From positions 1,004,001 through 1,068,000 of the forward strand of contig CAMQGK010000650.1 in the NCBI GenBank assembly GCA_947000775.1: DNA of 64,000 nt. Direction: 5' to 3'. Shown piece by piece: positions 11,231 through 21,712 of the stretch; positions within the stretch are counted from its first letter, which is position 1, and each line of letters starts with the position of its first letter. The notes under the pieces are model-generated. The model was not told the DNA's origin, did no database searches, and saw only the letters and a program-made list of their open reading frames with translations. Both the position numbers and the translations under genes were made by a program. Origin of the DNA: Pterois miles. Taxonomy: Eukaryota > Chordata > Actinopteri > Perciformes > Scorpaenidae.

Positions 11231-14200
11231 TGATAAGAAACATCTTTCTCATGAGTAGAGTTGCAATGCTCTCATGTTCTGTTGTGTCGCCACTCTCTGC
11301 CACCTGCAGAGGTGTCTTCCCAACATTATTGGTAGCCTGCAGATTCACCTTCTTCCGTCGCCCCATGCGCCCAGCTTGGCCCCAGTTTACAAGCCTCTGC
11401 ACCACCTCCTGGTGTCCACCTCGTGCAGCACAGTGCAGAGGAGTGTCTTTACTGTGATCTGTGCTGTTGATCTTTGCTCCGGCTTCCAGGAGCAGCACCA
11501 CTACACCATCATGGCCCCTCTCAGCTGCAGCATGAAGCGACGTTTTCCTCCATGCGTTCCTCTCCTCTATCCCTTTGTTGTTGAGTGACTGTAGAAGAGC
11601 TGAAATCACACCGGCATGCCCACCAGCTGCTGCGTAATGGAGAGGCGTGGAGCCATTCGTGTCCTTAGCCTTACCCTTTGCTTTGTGGGACAACAGTGAG
11701 GTCACAGCATCAACGTTCCCCTCCATCGCAGCAAGATGGAGAGCAGTTTTTTTCTCGTTATCAGTGGTGTTTGGGCTGGCTTTGGCTGACAGCAGCAAGT
11801 CTACCACACGACTTCCTCCCTGTGAAGAGGTTGCCCAGTGCAAGGCTGTCCTCCCCAGCTTGTCTTTGACTCCTGGGTCTGCCTTGCCTTGAAGAAGCTG
11901 AATCACTGGGTCTGCATGGCCCTGTTGACTGGCTATATGCAGAGGGGTCAGCCCATCCTGGGCTACTGCATTTACCTAAAGAAATGACACACATCTCTCA
12001 GTCTCCACAAACATAAACAAAAAATGGACACTAATGACCAAGTGGTTTTACGGTTACCTGTGCTCCAGCTCTCAACAACAGACCAACTAATTCTGGCCTA
12101 TTGCACTGAGCTGCCAGGTGTAGAGGAGTTTGGGTTTTGGGTCCAGTAATGTTCGAGTCTAATCCCTTTTCCAGCAACATCTGCATTATGGGCACACTGC
12201 CACTGTGGACAGCCAGGTGCAACGCTGAGGAGAGGTCGGATAAAGTAGCATCCACTTTGGCTTGCTTTGTTACCAGCACTCTGAAATTAAAAAAAAGTAA
12301 GGTTACTATTTAAGATAATGTTACAAGTACTTACTGGGAAACCCAGTAGCAGCAGTAACAGCAGTAGCTAGTAATATCAATAATAAAAGAGCTGCACTAT
12401 TAATTAGTGTGCAATAAATATGCCTTTCTTGATTTCCATGTGTCATATACACCATGCATCCTGTACTCACTGCAACACAAACACATCCATGAATAAATGC
12501 AACGGTAAGAGCGAGTGACGTAGTAGGGAAAGTGAGAAAGCTCACTCAGGGGGTGGGAGGTTGATGGGTCCATCAACTGGACTGTAACCTGACGACCCGT
12601 GTTCATCAAATCATTCTAGACCAGTGTAGTTATGTTAGTGATGTTCTTTATTGAAGTTTGTTTGTTTGTTTTTTTGTTTCTGTACATACTTAAAGCCCAA
12701 CCATTACATTTTCTTGCCTAAACGTAAGTTAGTGGGCTTGTTGCCCAAACCTAACTGCGGACATCTGCGTGCTGTAAAAATCAGATGCAAAAAGCAACAC
12801 AGAAGAGCCCCAAACCGGATTCAAACCTGTGATCCTCTTGCTGTGAGGCAACAGTGCTAATCACTGCACCACCGTGCAGCCCCAGTCAGTGCTGTATCAC
12901 TGATAATAACACCCCATAGCTAGCAGATTCCCCTCTGTGTGAATGTGTAGAAGACTCACGTCACTGTGTTGTTTTAGTCGTTGTTTGACAGTTACCTGAA
13001 GACCTCAGTGTGCCCCAGCTCAGCTGACAACAGGAGAGGAGTGTACCCCTCTTTGTCTACCGTGTTCACATTTGCTCCGCTGTCTATGAGAGCAGTTACC
13101 ACTCCATCATGGTTCTGATGAACAGCTGAGAAGAGAGCAGAGTCCAGGGTTTCTTCACTCAGAGCTCCTCTGGAATTATCTACAGTTTAAAACAAGACGT
13201 ACTGTGAGCTTGTATGTTTGCTTCCTTGTCTCAGAAAGAAAGTTTAATGCATCGTGAAAAAAGTATAAATCTGTAAAAGAATAAGAAAATAAATGTGGAC
13301 ATATATAAATGAATAAAAAATAAATGTGGAAATATAATGAAATAACAGAATATATAATAATTAAGTAGTATAAGTACTTTCATTTATTTTCACAATATTT
13401 GTTAATTTATTTCTGTATATATCTTAAAATATATACCTTTTGCATATAAATTACTATAATTAAATTACTATAATATATATATAAATAAATATATATAATA
13501 TATTAAATATTACATAATATAATATATAATAAAAATATATATAATTCTTTTACAGATTTACTATTTTTTATGGCACTACTATGACTCCATTGTAGCATTC
13601 CTCAAGATGTTAGATAAATATCACGAATAAAAAGACCCACCAAGCAGCAGGCGGAGAAATGATTCTTCACTGAGCTTAATGGCCTCATTTATAACATCAT
13701 TGTCAACTTTAGCCCCTGCATTTAGGAGGACTGTCGCCATTTTCTCGTTGTTCCTGGAAACTGCATAAAACAGAGGTGTTTTTTTGTGGTTGTTTCTGGC
13801 GTCGACAGCGGCCCCGTTCTGCAGCAGCAACTCAGCCAGCCTCCAGTCATCTTCCACAGCTGCCATGTGAAGAAACATGTCCTGAGTGTGGCTCTCGGAC
13901 TGCTGGTGCTCCTCCTTCACCAAGACCTCCACAGACTCCAAGTGCACATTTACCGCCGCCAGGTGAATGGGGGTTTTGCCTTGTAGATCCAGAGTGTAGA
14001 TGGGTGTCCCAGCCTGTATGAGGGCCCTGACTATCTCAGTGTGACCTCTGCTGGCTGCTCTGTGAAGAGCTGTGTGACCCTTATTATCCTGCAGGTCCAG
14101 TCTGGCTCCCTTACGGATCAAGAGGTCAATGATGGACAGGTGACCGTGCTCAGCAGCTACATGTAATAGAGTCTCATTGGAGGAGTTGACAGTGTTAATA

Positions 14201-14802
14201 TTGTTGTCCTCTAAGAGCTCTTCCAATAGCACTAGCTCCCCGTCTGAGGCAATCATGTGGATGAGATTTTCTGGTTGTGCTGGTTTGTGCTCCTCTGGTT
14301 TTAAAAGTGGTTTTCTGTCCATCTTTTTAGAGCTAGATTTCTTAGTTCTTTTGGTGGTTAATAAAGTCTTCTGAGATACAGCTCTCTCAGTAATGTCATC
14401 CATCCCCTCCTGGTCCCTCTCCAGCAAATATCCAATCAGCTGCCTCCTTGTGTCTCGAATGCGTTCATTCACACCACCCACGTAAGTCTTGATTCGCTGA
14501 TAGAGGTCGGGTTCTGCCAGCATAAGACATGGATGGAAGAATTTCCGACATGCCCTTTCACCTCTGGCCTCCAGGATGTCCAGGACCCTGGAGTTTTGAT
14601 CTTTGCGAGTCCTGATGGTCAAGATGATGGATCTCTTTGCCGCTGTCATGGCCCCCTCTGTGACAAGGAGATCCAGTAGATTCTCGGTGTGTGAGATCCC
14701 ATAAACCAGATCCCTTCTCTTTGAGCGGATTACATCCACTGCGTAGGGGTTGATGTAGGTTGATACTGCTTCAGCATCAAAACCCTTGAGTATGTTTAAC
14801 AT
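11226..14802 (-). CDS. caiap: CARD and ankyrin-repeat inflammasome adaptor (Caiap-like), four exons
   Basis: Exons in order: 14802-13641, 13179-12996, 12280-12058 and 11975-11226, with agreeing phases (1, 2, 0) and a terminal stop, giving 772 residues. Residues about 15-110 form a CARD-like helical bundle (RSKRRDLVYGISHTENLLDL, then a CRKFFHPCLM block). A basic linker follows, then some 16 ankyrin repeats with hallmarks such as TLLHVAAEHGH, TALHRAASRGH and TPLHYAAAGGH through to the C-terminus. One CARD plus a long ankyrin array is the layout described for fish Caiap, a CARD adaptor that promotes caspase-1 activation and is absent from mammals. The start at 14802 is chosen because MLNILKGF opens the CARD; an in-frame ATG at 14949 would add 49 residues of unlikely sequence. 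The symbol is assigned by architecture. Confidence 0.85.
12801..12882 (-). repeat. Teleost interspersed repeat, tRNA-like segment
   Basis: Read on the minus strand it begins GGGGCTGCACGGTGGTGCAG, continues through GTTAGCACTGTTGCCTCACA and contains a B-box-like GGTTTGAATCC. This module is common in teleost genomes. It lies in the second caiap intron (between exons 2 and 3). Confidence 0.6.
13250..13560. repeat. A/T-rich low-complexity tract in caiap intron 1
   Basis: More than 85% A/T by eye, made of irregular TATA and ATAA runs. Nothing coding. Confidence 0.8.
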
Positions 14803-14949
14803 TTTAAATATGTGGTGACACCAAAGATTTTCTTGAGCTTTCACACGCAGCGAGTCATTGTTGTAAGTCGTGGTTCTGGCTGTGTGTGTGTGTTTTATAT
14901 TACTTATTGCTAAGTGAACCACCTCGCCATAGCAACAAAATACAGACAT

Positions 14950-15995
14950 TCACCATACAGATCTGTCCAGCTCAAAATGCCCTTTGTGAGATTATGTGAG
15001 CAACTAACAATTGGCCTCATGCAGCAACATACTCTTACATTGACTCCAGATGATAGTACATTATTATTAAAGTTTGCAATAACACTGTTATTTCTGAGCT
15101 TGATTACTGTAAAATAATCCATTTTTGATGAACAGATTTTGAACCTTAGCTGAGAGAGAGAGACAAAGCCAAAGTAGATTATCTGTCCCTAAAAAGAAAT
15201 CATGAATTGGCAGATTATCTCTCTAATGTCAGAGACAGAAAGCAGAGATCTCAACCAAGTGCAGGCTCAGTGACAAACGCAAACTGGAAACTGAAATAGG
15301 AAGATTACAAAAGGTGAGTCTGAGACACAAACACTCTTCTTCCTACAATGTAAAACCTTCAGGAAAATAAGGAACATTTACTTTGACAAGTTCAACTCTG
15401 TAATACCACATTTTAAAGAGCATAATGTCTTCTAGACTGTAAATATAATATAGGAGGAGGACACGAGGCATACATTGCTGCCCAAGATGTATCAGCATGC
15501 CACAACCTGAGGGACAGCAACTGACCTAGACACAACAATGCTGAAGGATCACTCTTTCACTGCTTGTGGGAATGTAATGTGGTCAAATGTTCTTGACGGT
15601 TAGTCTGATAACAAAGCTATTACTGTCAATTATAAGTGTTTAGTGTTAATTTACTGTTAAATGAAAATGATTTCAGCTGAAGTTTTACCTGAACATTGTC
15701 GTAGCTTAAGAGAGAACCTGCTAACAAGCTCTCATAATTCAGTTATACTATTTATAATATTTAATAGACCCATGACTGTTTATACAAATAGCACAAGATC
15801 TCACACATAGGTTATTTTATGGTCTTATAAATCATTTACCAAAAAGTGGCCCATTTTACCTGACTCCATCCAGCACTTGAATGTAGTCTTAACGTCATGT
15901 TTGCAGTTATTATACAGATGACTTTAGTTTTAGATATAAGATAAGATATTCTTTTATTAGTCCCACAGTGGAGAAATTTACAATTTATATATTAT

Positions 15996-16050
<55 letters not shown>

Positions 16051-16226
16051 GTTTTCATTGCGATTTTTGTGTTGATTTTTTTTATTTATATACTTATTTT
16101 GCATCCAGTAGGATAGGCCTACGTTGTGATCTCTTCATTGGTGCCACAGTCCCTCGTGGACATCTCTTCAGGGCTCACCTCACCACATTATGCAGAGATT
16201 ACAGAGGCGACTCACTTCCCGTAAGA
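14950..16226. other. caiap upstream flank, no gene seen
   Basis: Holds the probable caiap promoter and 5' UTR. A SINE tail fragment (15945-15985, minus orientation, with TTTATTAGTCCCACAGTGG) and an (AT)n array of about 49 bp (16000-16048) are present. Confidence 0.5.
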
Positions 16227-16320
16227 CACGCCCCCTCCGTCGTGACGTAGATCCTCCGAGCGCTCCCTCTCCTTATATGGTAGGAGAGGACTCCGCTTTC
16301 CGGGAATGATGTCATGATGC
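16227..16320. promoter_or_regulatory. Candidate immediate-early-type enhancer (CArG + ETS/STAT + AP-1/CRE cluster)
   Basis: In 94 bp there is a GC/EGR-type CACGCCCCCTCC (16228-16239), a CRE half site TGACGT (16243-16248), a perfect SRF CArG box CCTTATATGG (16271-16280), the palindrome TTCCGGGAA (16298-16306, a STAT/ETS-type sequence) and ATGATGTCATGATGC (16306-16320). The last is identical over 15 bp to the proximal jun promoter element. It lies 2.65 kb past the jun stop codon and 1.4 kb upstream of the caiap start. The motifs are direct observations; function and target gene are inferred. It could instead be a caiap promoter. Confidence 0.55.
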
Positions 16321-16927
16321 CCCAAATTTGAGAAATCAGAGCAGGTTAAAGCAGATTTATAGAGAAATTATAATCCCAATTATAATTATAATAATTTATC
16401 ATTCTATTGTACTGTATTGTGATTATAGAAGGATGTTTTTATTGTGTGCTGGACTGTATGAGGCAGTTGATATGACAATAAATTATTGAAACTTGAATAT
16501 ACTACTGCTACTATTGATAATAAGTATCATAATAATGATAATAAAATAATAATAATCTATTTAGACCTAACAAATGAATTAGAATAAACCGCCAACGTTC
16601 TTAATTGGTTCATATTTCATTTTTATTTTGTCTATAATAATGGATAGTGAATTTGTCTAATGTAATTTCATTTGTTTATGAATTTCTTAAGATAAGACAG
16701 TTGACAAACAGCTGAATTAACAGCATTTATAAATCAAAAGACGTTATGAAAATCTTCCCAATACAAGAGAAAAAATATAGTGACAAGAAAAATGCATAAA
16801 CAAGGAAAGGCAAAATGAAAAAAAGCAAAAAAAAAAAAAAAAGAATAGTTTCTCATTTATGCCACACACAGTACTGGCTTCTGTGTGTTGGCACGTTTCA
16901 CTTCATGTCAGGTGAATCGGTCTGTGT

Positions 16928-16942
16928 CGCCCCCTAGTGTTG
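16928..16942 (-). promoter_or_regulatory. Candidate CTCF binding site
   Basis: On the minus strand ACACTAGGGGGCGA matches the CTCF core CCACTAGGGGGCGC at all but a few edge bases. It lies between the CArG cluster and jun. Confidence 0.45.
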
Positions 16943-17104
16943 TATTATACGCACTGGTGGCGTTTGAGTACAACATCCTGAATGCCATGTCTGACCTGTC
17001 CTGCCACATTCACCTCCTCTAATTTCTATTATTTATATACAGGGATAAGGCTTATAATGTTATAGTAATGTTTATAATAATCACGTTTGATCACTCTATG
17101 TATG

Positions 17105-17315
17105 TCTGTCCATCCTTGAGGAGGAATCCCTCCTCTGTTGCTCTTCTTGAGGCTTCTTTCATCTTTTTCTTATTTCCCTGTTAAAAGGTTTTTTGTTTTA
17201 TTCAGTTGGGGAGTTTTCCCTTATCCAGTAAAAGCACTGCACTGTAAAGGACAGAGGGCGTGACTGAAAAGTCTCGTGATTTGTGATATTGGGCTATACA
17301 TATAAAATTGACTTG
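17105..17315 (+). repeat. Teleost interspersed repeat (tail ending in ATTGACTTGAC)
   Basis: Contains GAGGAATCCCTCCTCTGTTG, GGGAGTTTTCCCTTATCC, AAAGGACAGAGGG and GTGATATTGGGCTATACAT in the order seen in a very abundant teleost repeat. A fragment of the same family in opposite orientation is at 24083-24225. Confidence 0.65.
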
Positions 17316-17319
17316 ACTA

Positions 17320-18263
17320 ATTTCAGTATACAGGTATACAGATTAATTTAATAAAGTACTAAAAAAATAACTGAAGAAAAATAATATTACTTCTCAGCTG
17401 GTCACGACTGAACATGTTTGAATGGATTTACCAGAATTTATTGAAAGAAACATTTATCAGATTTGTCTTGTGTCAGTCCCTTAATTTATAGGCCTGTCTC
17501 ATGTATTCTGGTGTTAGAGTTATTTCCTTTGTTTACATTTTGATTCAGTTTTTTTTAGAGAGGAGTTTATAGCACTTAATCACTGAAATTACACTAATTG
17601 ATAATAGGCTACAATATATCTGGAATATGCTGTGACAATGGTACTATTAATGAGTTGACATTCAATAATATGTCATTGACAACGTGGCCTGTATCTCTAT
17701 ATTTGCAATAAGACTTTATCTGAGTTTATTTCAACATGCTGGGGCATTCTCAATTTACAACAGGACAGGAAGTAATGTTGAATAACTGTATGGTGCAATA
17801 GCACAGAGGATGGCCTGATTTTCCTGTCATTACGTGTCAAATCAGTGATACCTCGGATGTCTTCAGTTGGGATTTATTGCTTCTTCAACCTGTGTAGCAG
17901 CATATTGTATAATTATAGTGTCACATTGTCTTATCACCTGAGAACAATGGGGGGTTTTGTGTGGTATTTATACTCGGGTAGGTCTGTGCAGGCTGAGGCA
18001 CAAAGCGAAGATCTCAAGCTCCACAACCCGGACCTGCAGGATTGGCCTCTCATCAGTAGTATGAGCCTGGAACACAATCACTTAGCCTGGATCGATACCA
18101 GTACTAATGGAATTTACCTTGAGGTACTGGGAACTGGCAGCTCTTACAACATGTTGCAACATGTTTTATTGTTTGAGCTCCTGAGATGGCACACCCACTT
18201 TTTTTTTCCTGCTGTCACACAACTTACAAGAACACAGAGGCAATGTTGCTTCATTTCATCTGG
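17320..18263. other. Region downstream of jun, no gene seen
   Basis: No convincing gene. An open frame at 17845-18276 (+) has no recognisable domain and no partner exons. Confidence 0.5.
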
Positions 18264-18269
18264 TTTATT
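18264..18269 (-). terminator. Likely jun polyadenylation signal
   Basis: AATAAA on the minus strand, about 705 nt past the stop codon. The intervening stretch is A/T-rich, as expected for the unstable mRNA of an immediate-early gene. Confidence 0.55.
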
Positions 18270-18973
18270 TTCTTAAATATTGATTAGTTTCTGAAGTGCT
18301 CAGAAAACAAAAACATAAAAAATTATACAGTATTCTTATTACAAATGGTAAACATAAGTACTCCAAGTTGATCTTATATACATATAACAATGAGTGAAAC
18401 CCCATTAAACAACTTTAGAAAAAAAACAAGTAAATCTTGAAGCTTTTCTAATTGGATTTCTTACAATTAAGAAACAAAAGTACATTGTACTGTAACTCAG
18501 AAGTCAGGCAGCTTTTGTTACAACTTTTCAGCCGTTTAGAGTTGGCCAACACGCCCAAGTTTGAGGCCATTATGGCTACAGCAAGAAAAGTCTCTATTGC
18601 GTGTTCTTAAATCCTCTAATACTGAATTTCTCCTTTGATGGTCATGATAAGGTCCATGCAGAGCTGGGTGTAAATCAAGAAAACTTCAGTCCAGTCCAGT
18701 TCTGTAAAAACAGCATGAAACAGAAAGGTATCCTGCTTGCATGCCCCCTCTGGTTCATGGCTGCTGTCACTGTCCCGAGCCCCTCTCTGGGACGCGCCAA
18801 CGGGGAGCGCGCGGCACTCAGTCAGGAACTTTAGTGCGGCCCCCGGTCCTGCCAGTGTGGCGCCACATCATCCCAACACGACTTCGGGAGATACAGCCAC
18901 TCACTATCACAGGACGCGTCCGTTTCGTTCAACTCAAACAGTCTTTTCTCTCTCCGCCGCCGCTGACGCCACC

Positions 18974-19951
18974 TCAGAAGGTCTGGAGCTGCTGCGTTAA
19001 CATGAGCTGACACCCGCTGTTGACGTGGTTCATCACCTTCTGCTTCAGCTGGGCCACCTGCTCGCGCAACATGTTGGCGGTGGACGCGAGCTCCGAGTTC
19101 TGGGACTTGAGGTTCTTCACTTTATCCTCCAGCCTCGAGATCCGCTCCAGCTTCCTCTTCCGGCACTTGGAGGCAGCGATGCGGTTCCTCATCCGCTTTC
19201 GCTCGGCCTTGATGCGCTCCTGGTTCTCCATGTCGATTGGGGAGAGGGGAGGCGTCTCCCCCGGCATCTCAGGCACGGTCTGCGGCTCCTCTTTGAGCGT
19301 GGTGAGCCGGGGGAGCTGGGCGGAGGACGGCTGCCCGTAAATGGGAAGCTGCGGCGGGGCAGCAGGGAAGGACATCGTCGGGGCTGAGGTGGTGTAGTTC
19401 GGCGCCGAGACGGTGCTGATGGCCGGGTTGAAAGTGTTCAAGTCCTCATAAACCGGCGAGTCGGAACGCATGGCTGCGCTGTTGTAAACTGTGGCACCGG
19501 CAACTGACGAGACCGGCGGCAGGGCAGTGTTGACACTCTGAGGAGCCGAGGTGACGCTCACATTAGCTGTGCTCGGCATGTGCTGGTGGTGGAGCTCGGC
19601 CAGGGCTCGGACGAACCCCTCAGCGAATCCCTCCTGCTCGTCGGTGACATTCTTGGGGCACATGAACTGGGTCGGAGTTGGCGTAGTGGTGATGAGTCCG
19701 TTGCTGGACTGGATGATGAGCCGCTCCAGCTCCGGGGAGGCCAGCTTCAGCAAGCCCACATCGGGAGAGGTGAGGATGTCGCTGGCTTTGGCGCGGAGGT
19801 GAGGTTTCAGAGTGCCCGTCGGGTCGGTGAGGTTCAGTGTCATGTTGTGTTTCAGCACTTTGGGATTGCTGTATCCGAAGCCGGCGTTGTCGTGCTGGGA
19901 GAAAGCGTTGAGTGAGTCGTCATAGAAAGTAGTTTCCATCTTGGTATACAT
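18974..19951 (-). CDS. jun: Transcription factor Jun (AP-1 subunit), intronless
   Basis: Encodes 325 residues in one exon, as jun genes do. Jun dimerises with Fos, ATF or Jun proteins and binds TGAC-type sites in the nucleus. The N-terminus MYTKMETTFYDD matches vertebrate Jun (MTAKMETTFYDD in human), fixing the start at 19951; the frame is open upstream to an ATG at 20032 but this lies in the 5' UTR. The delta/JNK region is intact, with Ser62 (TSP) and Ser72 (ASP) equivalent to human Ser63 and Ser73. The GSK3/MAPK cluster ETPPLSPID is kept at about residue 233. The basic region (about 245-270, with RNRIAASKCRKRK) and leucine zipper (about 274-302) are complete, and the end QLQTF is canonical. 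Fish can carry two c-jun co-orthologues, so this may be the a or b copy. Confidence 0.97.
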   Translation of the reverse strand: MYTKMETTFYDDSLNAFSQHDNAGFGYSNPKVLKHNMTLNLTDPTGTLKPHLRAKASDILTSPDVGLLKLASPELERLIIQSSNGLITTTPTPTQFMCPKNVTDEQEGFAEGFVRALAELHHQHMPSTANVSVTSAPQSVNTALPPVSSVAGATVYNSAAMRSDSPVYEDLNTFNPAISTVSAPNYTTSAPTMSFPAAPPQLPIYGQPSSAQLPRLTTLKEEPQTVPEMPGETPPLSPIDMENQERIKAERKRMRNRIAASKCRKRKLERISRLEDKVKNLKSQNSELASTANMLREQVAQLKQKVMNHVNSGCQLMLTQQLQTF

Positions 19952-20258
19952 GGAAGAGAAACCAAAGTAGCTACAGAGTCTCCTACTAAACCCTCCTTCT
20001 CTTCTCAGTTGAGGGAAAACACTGGTTTCCAAACGTCCAATCTGTGCGTAAAAACTTCCAAACTTTGAGTGCGCACTGTTCTTGACACAGGAATCGGGAC
20101 TTACTTCTGTCAGCCAGCGATGGTCGATTGTTCACAGCTGAGTTGTAACAGTTCACAAAGTATCCAGACTTGTACTGAGTCCGTGAATGAAACGCGCTCT
20201 AACTTCTCTTGTCGGGCACCGACACTGTCCGTCTGTGGCGCTTCCTCTGCCGGGCTGT
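19952..20258 (-). other. jun 5' UTR
   Basis: The stretch between the promoter and the start codon. Its ends are inferred: long jun leaders are known in vertebrates. It holds an in-frame upstream ATG (20032) that is probably not used as the main start. Confidence 0.5.
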
Positions 20259-20508
20259 GTATATACTCTGAGCCGTGCAGCGTGGAGGCAAACCTTATCT
20301 GCTGCCGCTGCCTCTCTAAAAATAGCCATGATGTCATGATGCGGCTCTCCCATTGGCTGGGGGGCGTGTCGAGGGACCGGGGCCCAGCCCTCCGATAAGG
20401 CGCGTTGCCTTGACGACCACCCAGAAGATTCTGAATCTCGCGGTGGATTGTGGGATGAGGTAATGCTGCAAGGAGAGCGTAAGCGCGGTGCATTGTGGGA
20501 TGACGTAT
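20259..20508 (-). promoter_or_regulatory. jun promoter with conserved jun1/jun2 TRE, MEF2 and CCAAT elements
   Basis: Moving upstream on the minus strand: a TATA-like GTATATAC (20266-20259), the MEF2 site CTATTTTTAG (20325-20316), the proximal AP-1/ATF site TGACATCA (20336-20329), a CCAAT box (20356-20352), a GC-type CACGCCCC (20368-20361), the distal TTACCTCA (20463-20456), and a further CRE/AP-1-type TACGTCA (20507-20501). TGACATCATGG next to CTATTTTTAG is the same arrangement as the mammalian c-jun promoter, and the 120-bp spacing between proximal and distal sites is about the mammalian value from memory. These sites make jun responsive to its own product, ATF2 and MEF2. Confidence 0.9.
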
Positions 20509-21173
20509 TGTTTTTGAATATCTAGTTACCCGCTTTACTGTCAGTGGCGGGACAGCCAGCGTTGCTGCTGGATGTTTCTCTCTCCTTTTTTTGTTCTTAA
20601 TAATTATTTAATGAACAAATGGCACATTTTGACAATGAGAAACACAGAGCTAAATGCATATGTTCAAACATGTCAGGGGGGCAACTGCAAAAAATAAATA
20701 TACCCCCCAAAAGTTAATAATACCAAATAAATAAATCCATAATAATAATAAATAAATATTTTATATATAATCGTCTATTAACATACATTCTAAATCCAAC
20801 ACGCCTTTATAGTTTTATGGCCTTGTTTTTGGTACAAGATTTAATAGTTTTTATGCAGCCTATACTTCAAAATCTTTGTAAAATGAGCGTTTGGCTTGTA
20901 AACATACTGTGTATATATAATTGAACTAGAGTAATAGATTTCTAATATATGTCTTTTCCTATGTCACATGTTAGTAATCCAAATATAACATGTTTGTAAA
21001 ATAATGCAATATTTGTGCACATAATGTCAACAATAAAACAAATTGTTTTGTTGTGAAACAGTTGTATTATACATCTGTTTTCTTTTATTACACTTTTTCT
21101 GTTTACCTAAACTTTTGTACACATAGAAGTCTTTAACTTAACCTAGTATAAGCCGGGGATTAATAAAGGTTCA

Positions 21174-21220
21174 TCTTATCTTATCTTATCTTATCTTATC
21201 TTATCTTATCTTATCTTATC
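21174..21220. repeat. (TCTTA)n microsatellite with SINE-type tail
   Basis: About nine pentanucleotide units following GGGGATTAATAAAGG, a decayed copy of the tail shared by the SINEs in this window. Confidence 0.9.
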
Positions 21221-21672
21221 ATACCAGTAAAACTGAGTGATCTCTAATAGCCTGTGAATTTCATAAAATGGTATAAATCATTCATTTTTTTCTATTCAGC
21301 CATATTCCACTAACAGTAAATGATATTTATTTCTTCTATATTCTCTTCTATTCAAGTTCGTTATTGTTTATATGGCTTCAAAACATCTATTTTGTTATAC
21401 AGTAAAAAATGATTATTCTTTAAAAATTATATTGTATTCTGACATGCAAGGTTTTTAAAGTTTGTTTCACTTAAAAATGCCTTTATGTGATACACTATTC
21501 TATTTTGCAAATCAGGTTTACTCGCTTTCAGCCAACTTCAAAATATCCATATTATATGATATGACATGAATAAATTAAAATGACCTTCACAGATTTCTAT
21601 TCTGTGCTTCACTCTTCTGTAGTTTTTTGCTCTTTGCCAAATATCTACGTTGCAGCTGAATCGGAGCTCTTA

Positions 21673-21712
21673 TTTCTGTGGGTTCGAAACTGGAGTTTCG
21701 AACCCACAGAAA
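21673..21712. repeat. Near-perfect 40-bp palindrome (19-bp arms, 2-nt centre)
   Basis: Left arm 21673-21691 (TTTCTGTGGGTTCGAAACT), GG centre, right arm 21694-21712. The arms are fully complementary. The arm includes GGTTCGAA, like a tRNA B box. Confidence 0.95.

Noticed and set aside
17845..18276. 143-codon open frame downstream of jun
   Set aside because: No family likeness, no splice partners, and codon content looks random.
19020..19387. Open frames of 106-120 codons on the plus strand across jun
   Set aside because: They are antisense shadows of the GC-rich jun coding region and resemble no protein.
19952..20032. N-terminal extension of jun by 27 residues
   Set aside because: The frame is open, but vertebrate Jun starts at the M-x-x-KMETTFYDD methionine and the extension is leader sequence.
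20110..20493. 127-codon minus-strand open frame upstream of jun
   Set aside because: It overlaps the conserved promoter elements and part of the 5' leader and has no protein likeness.
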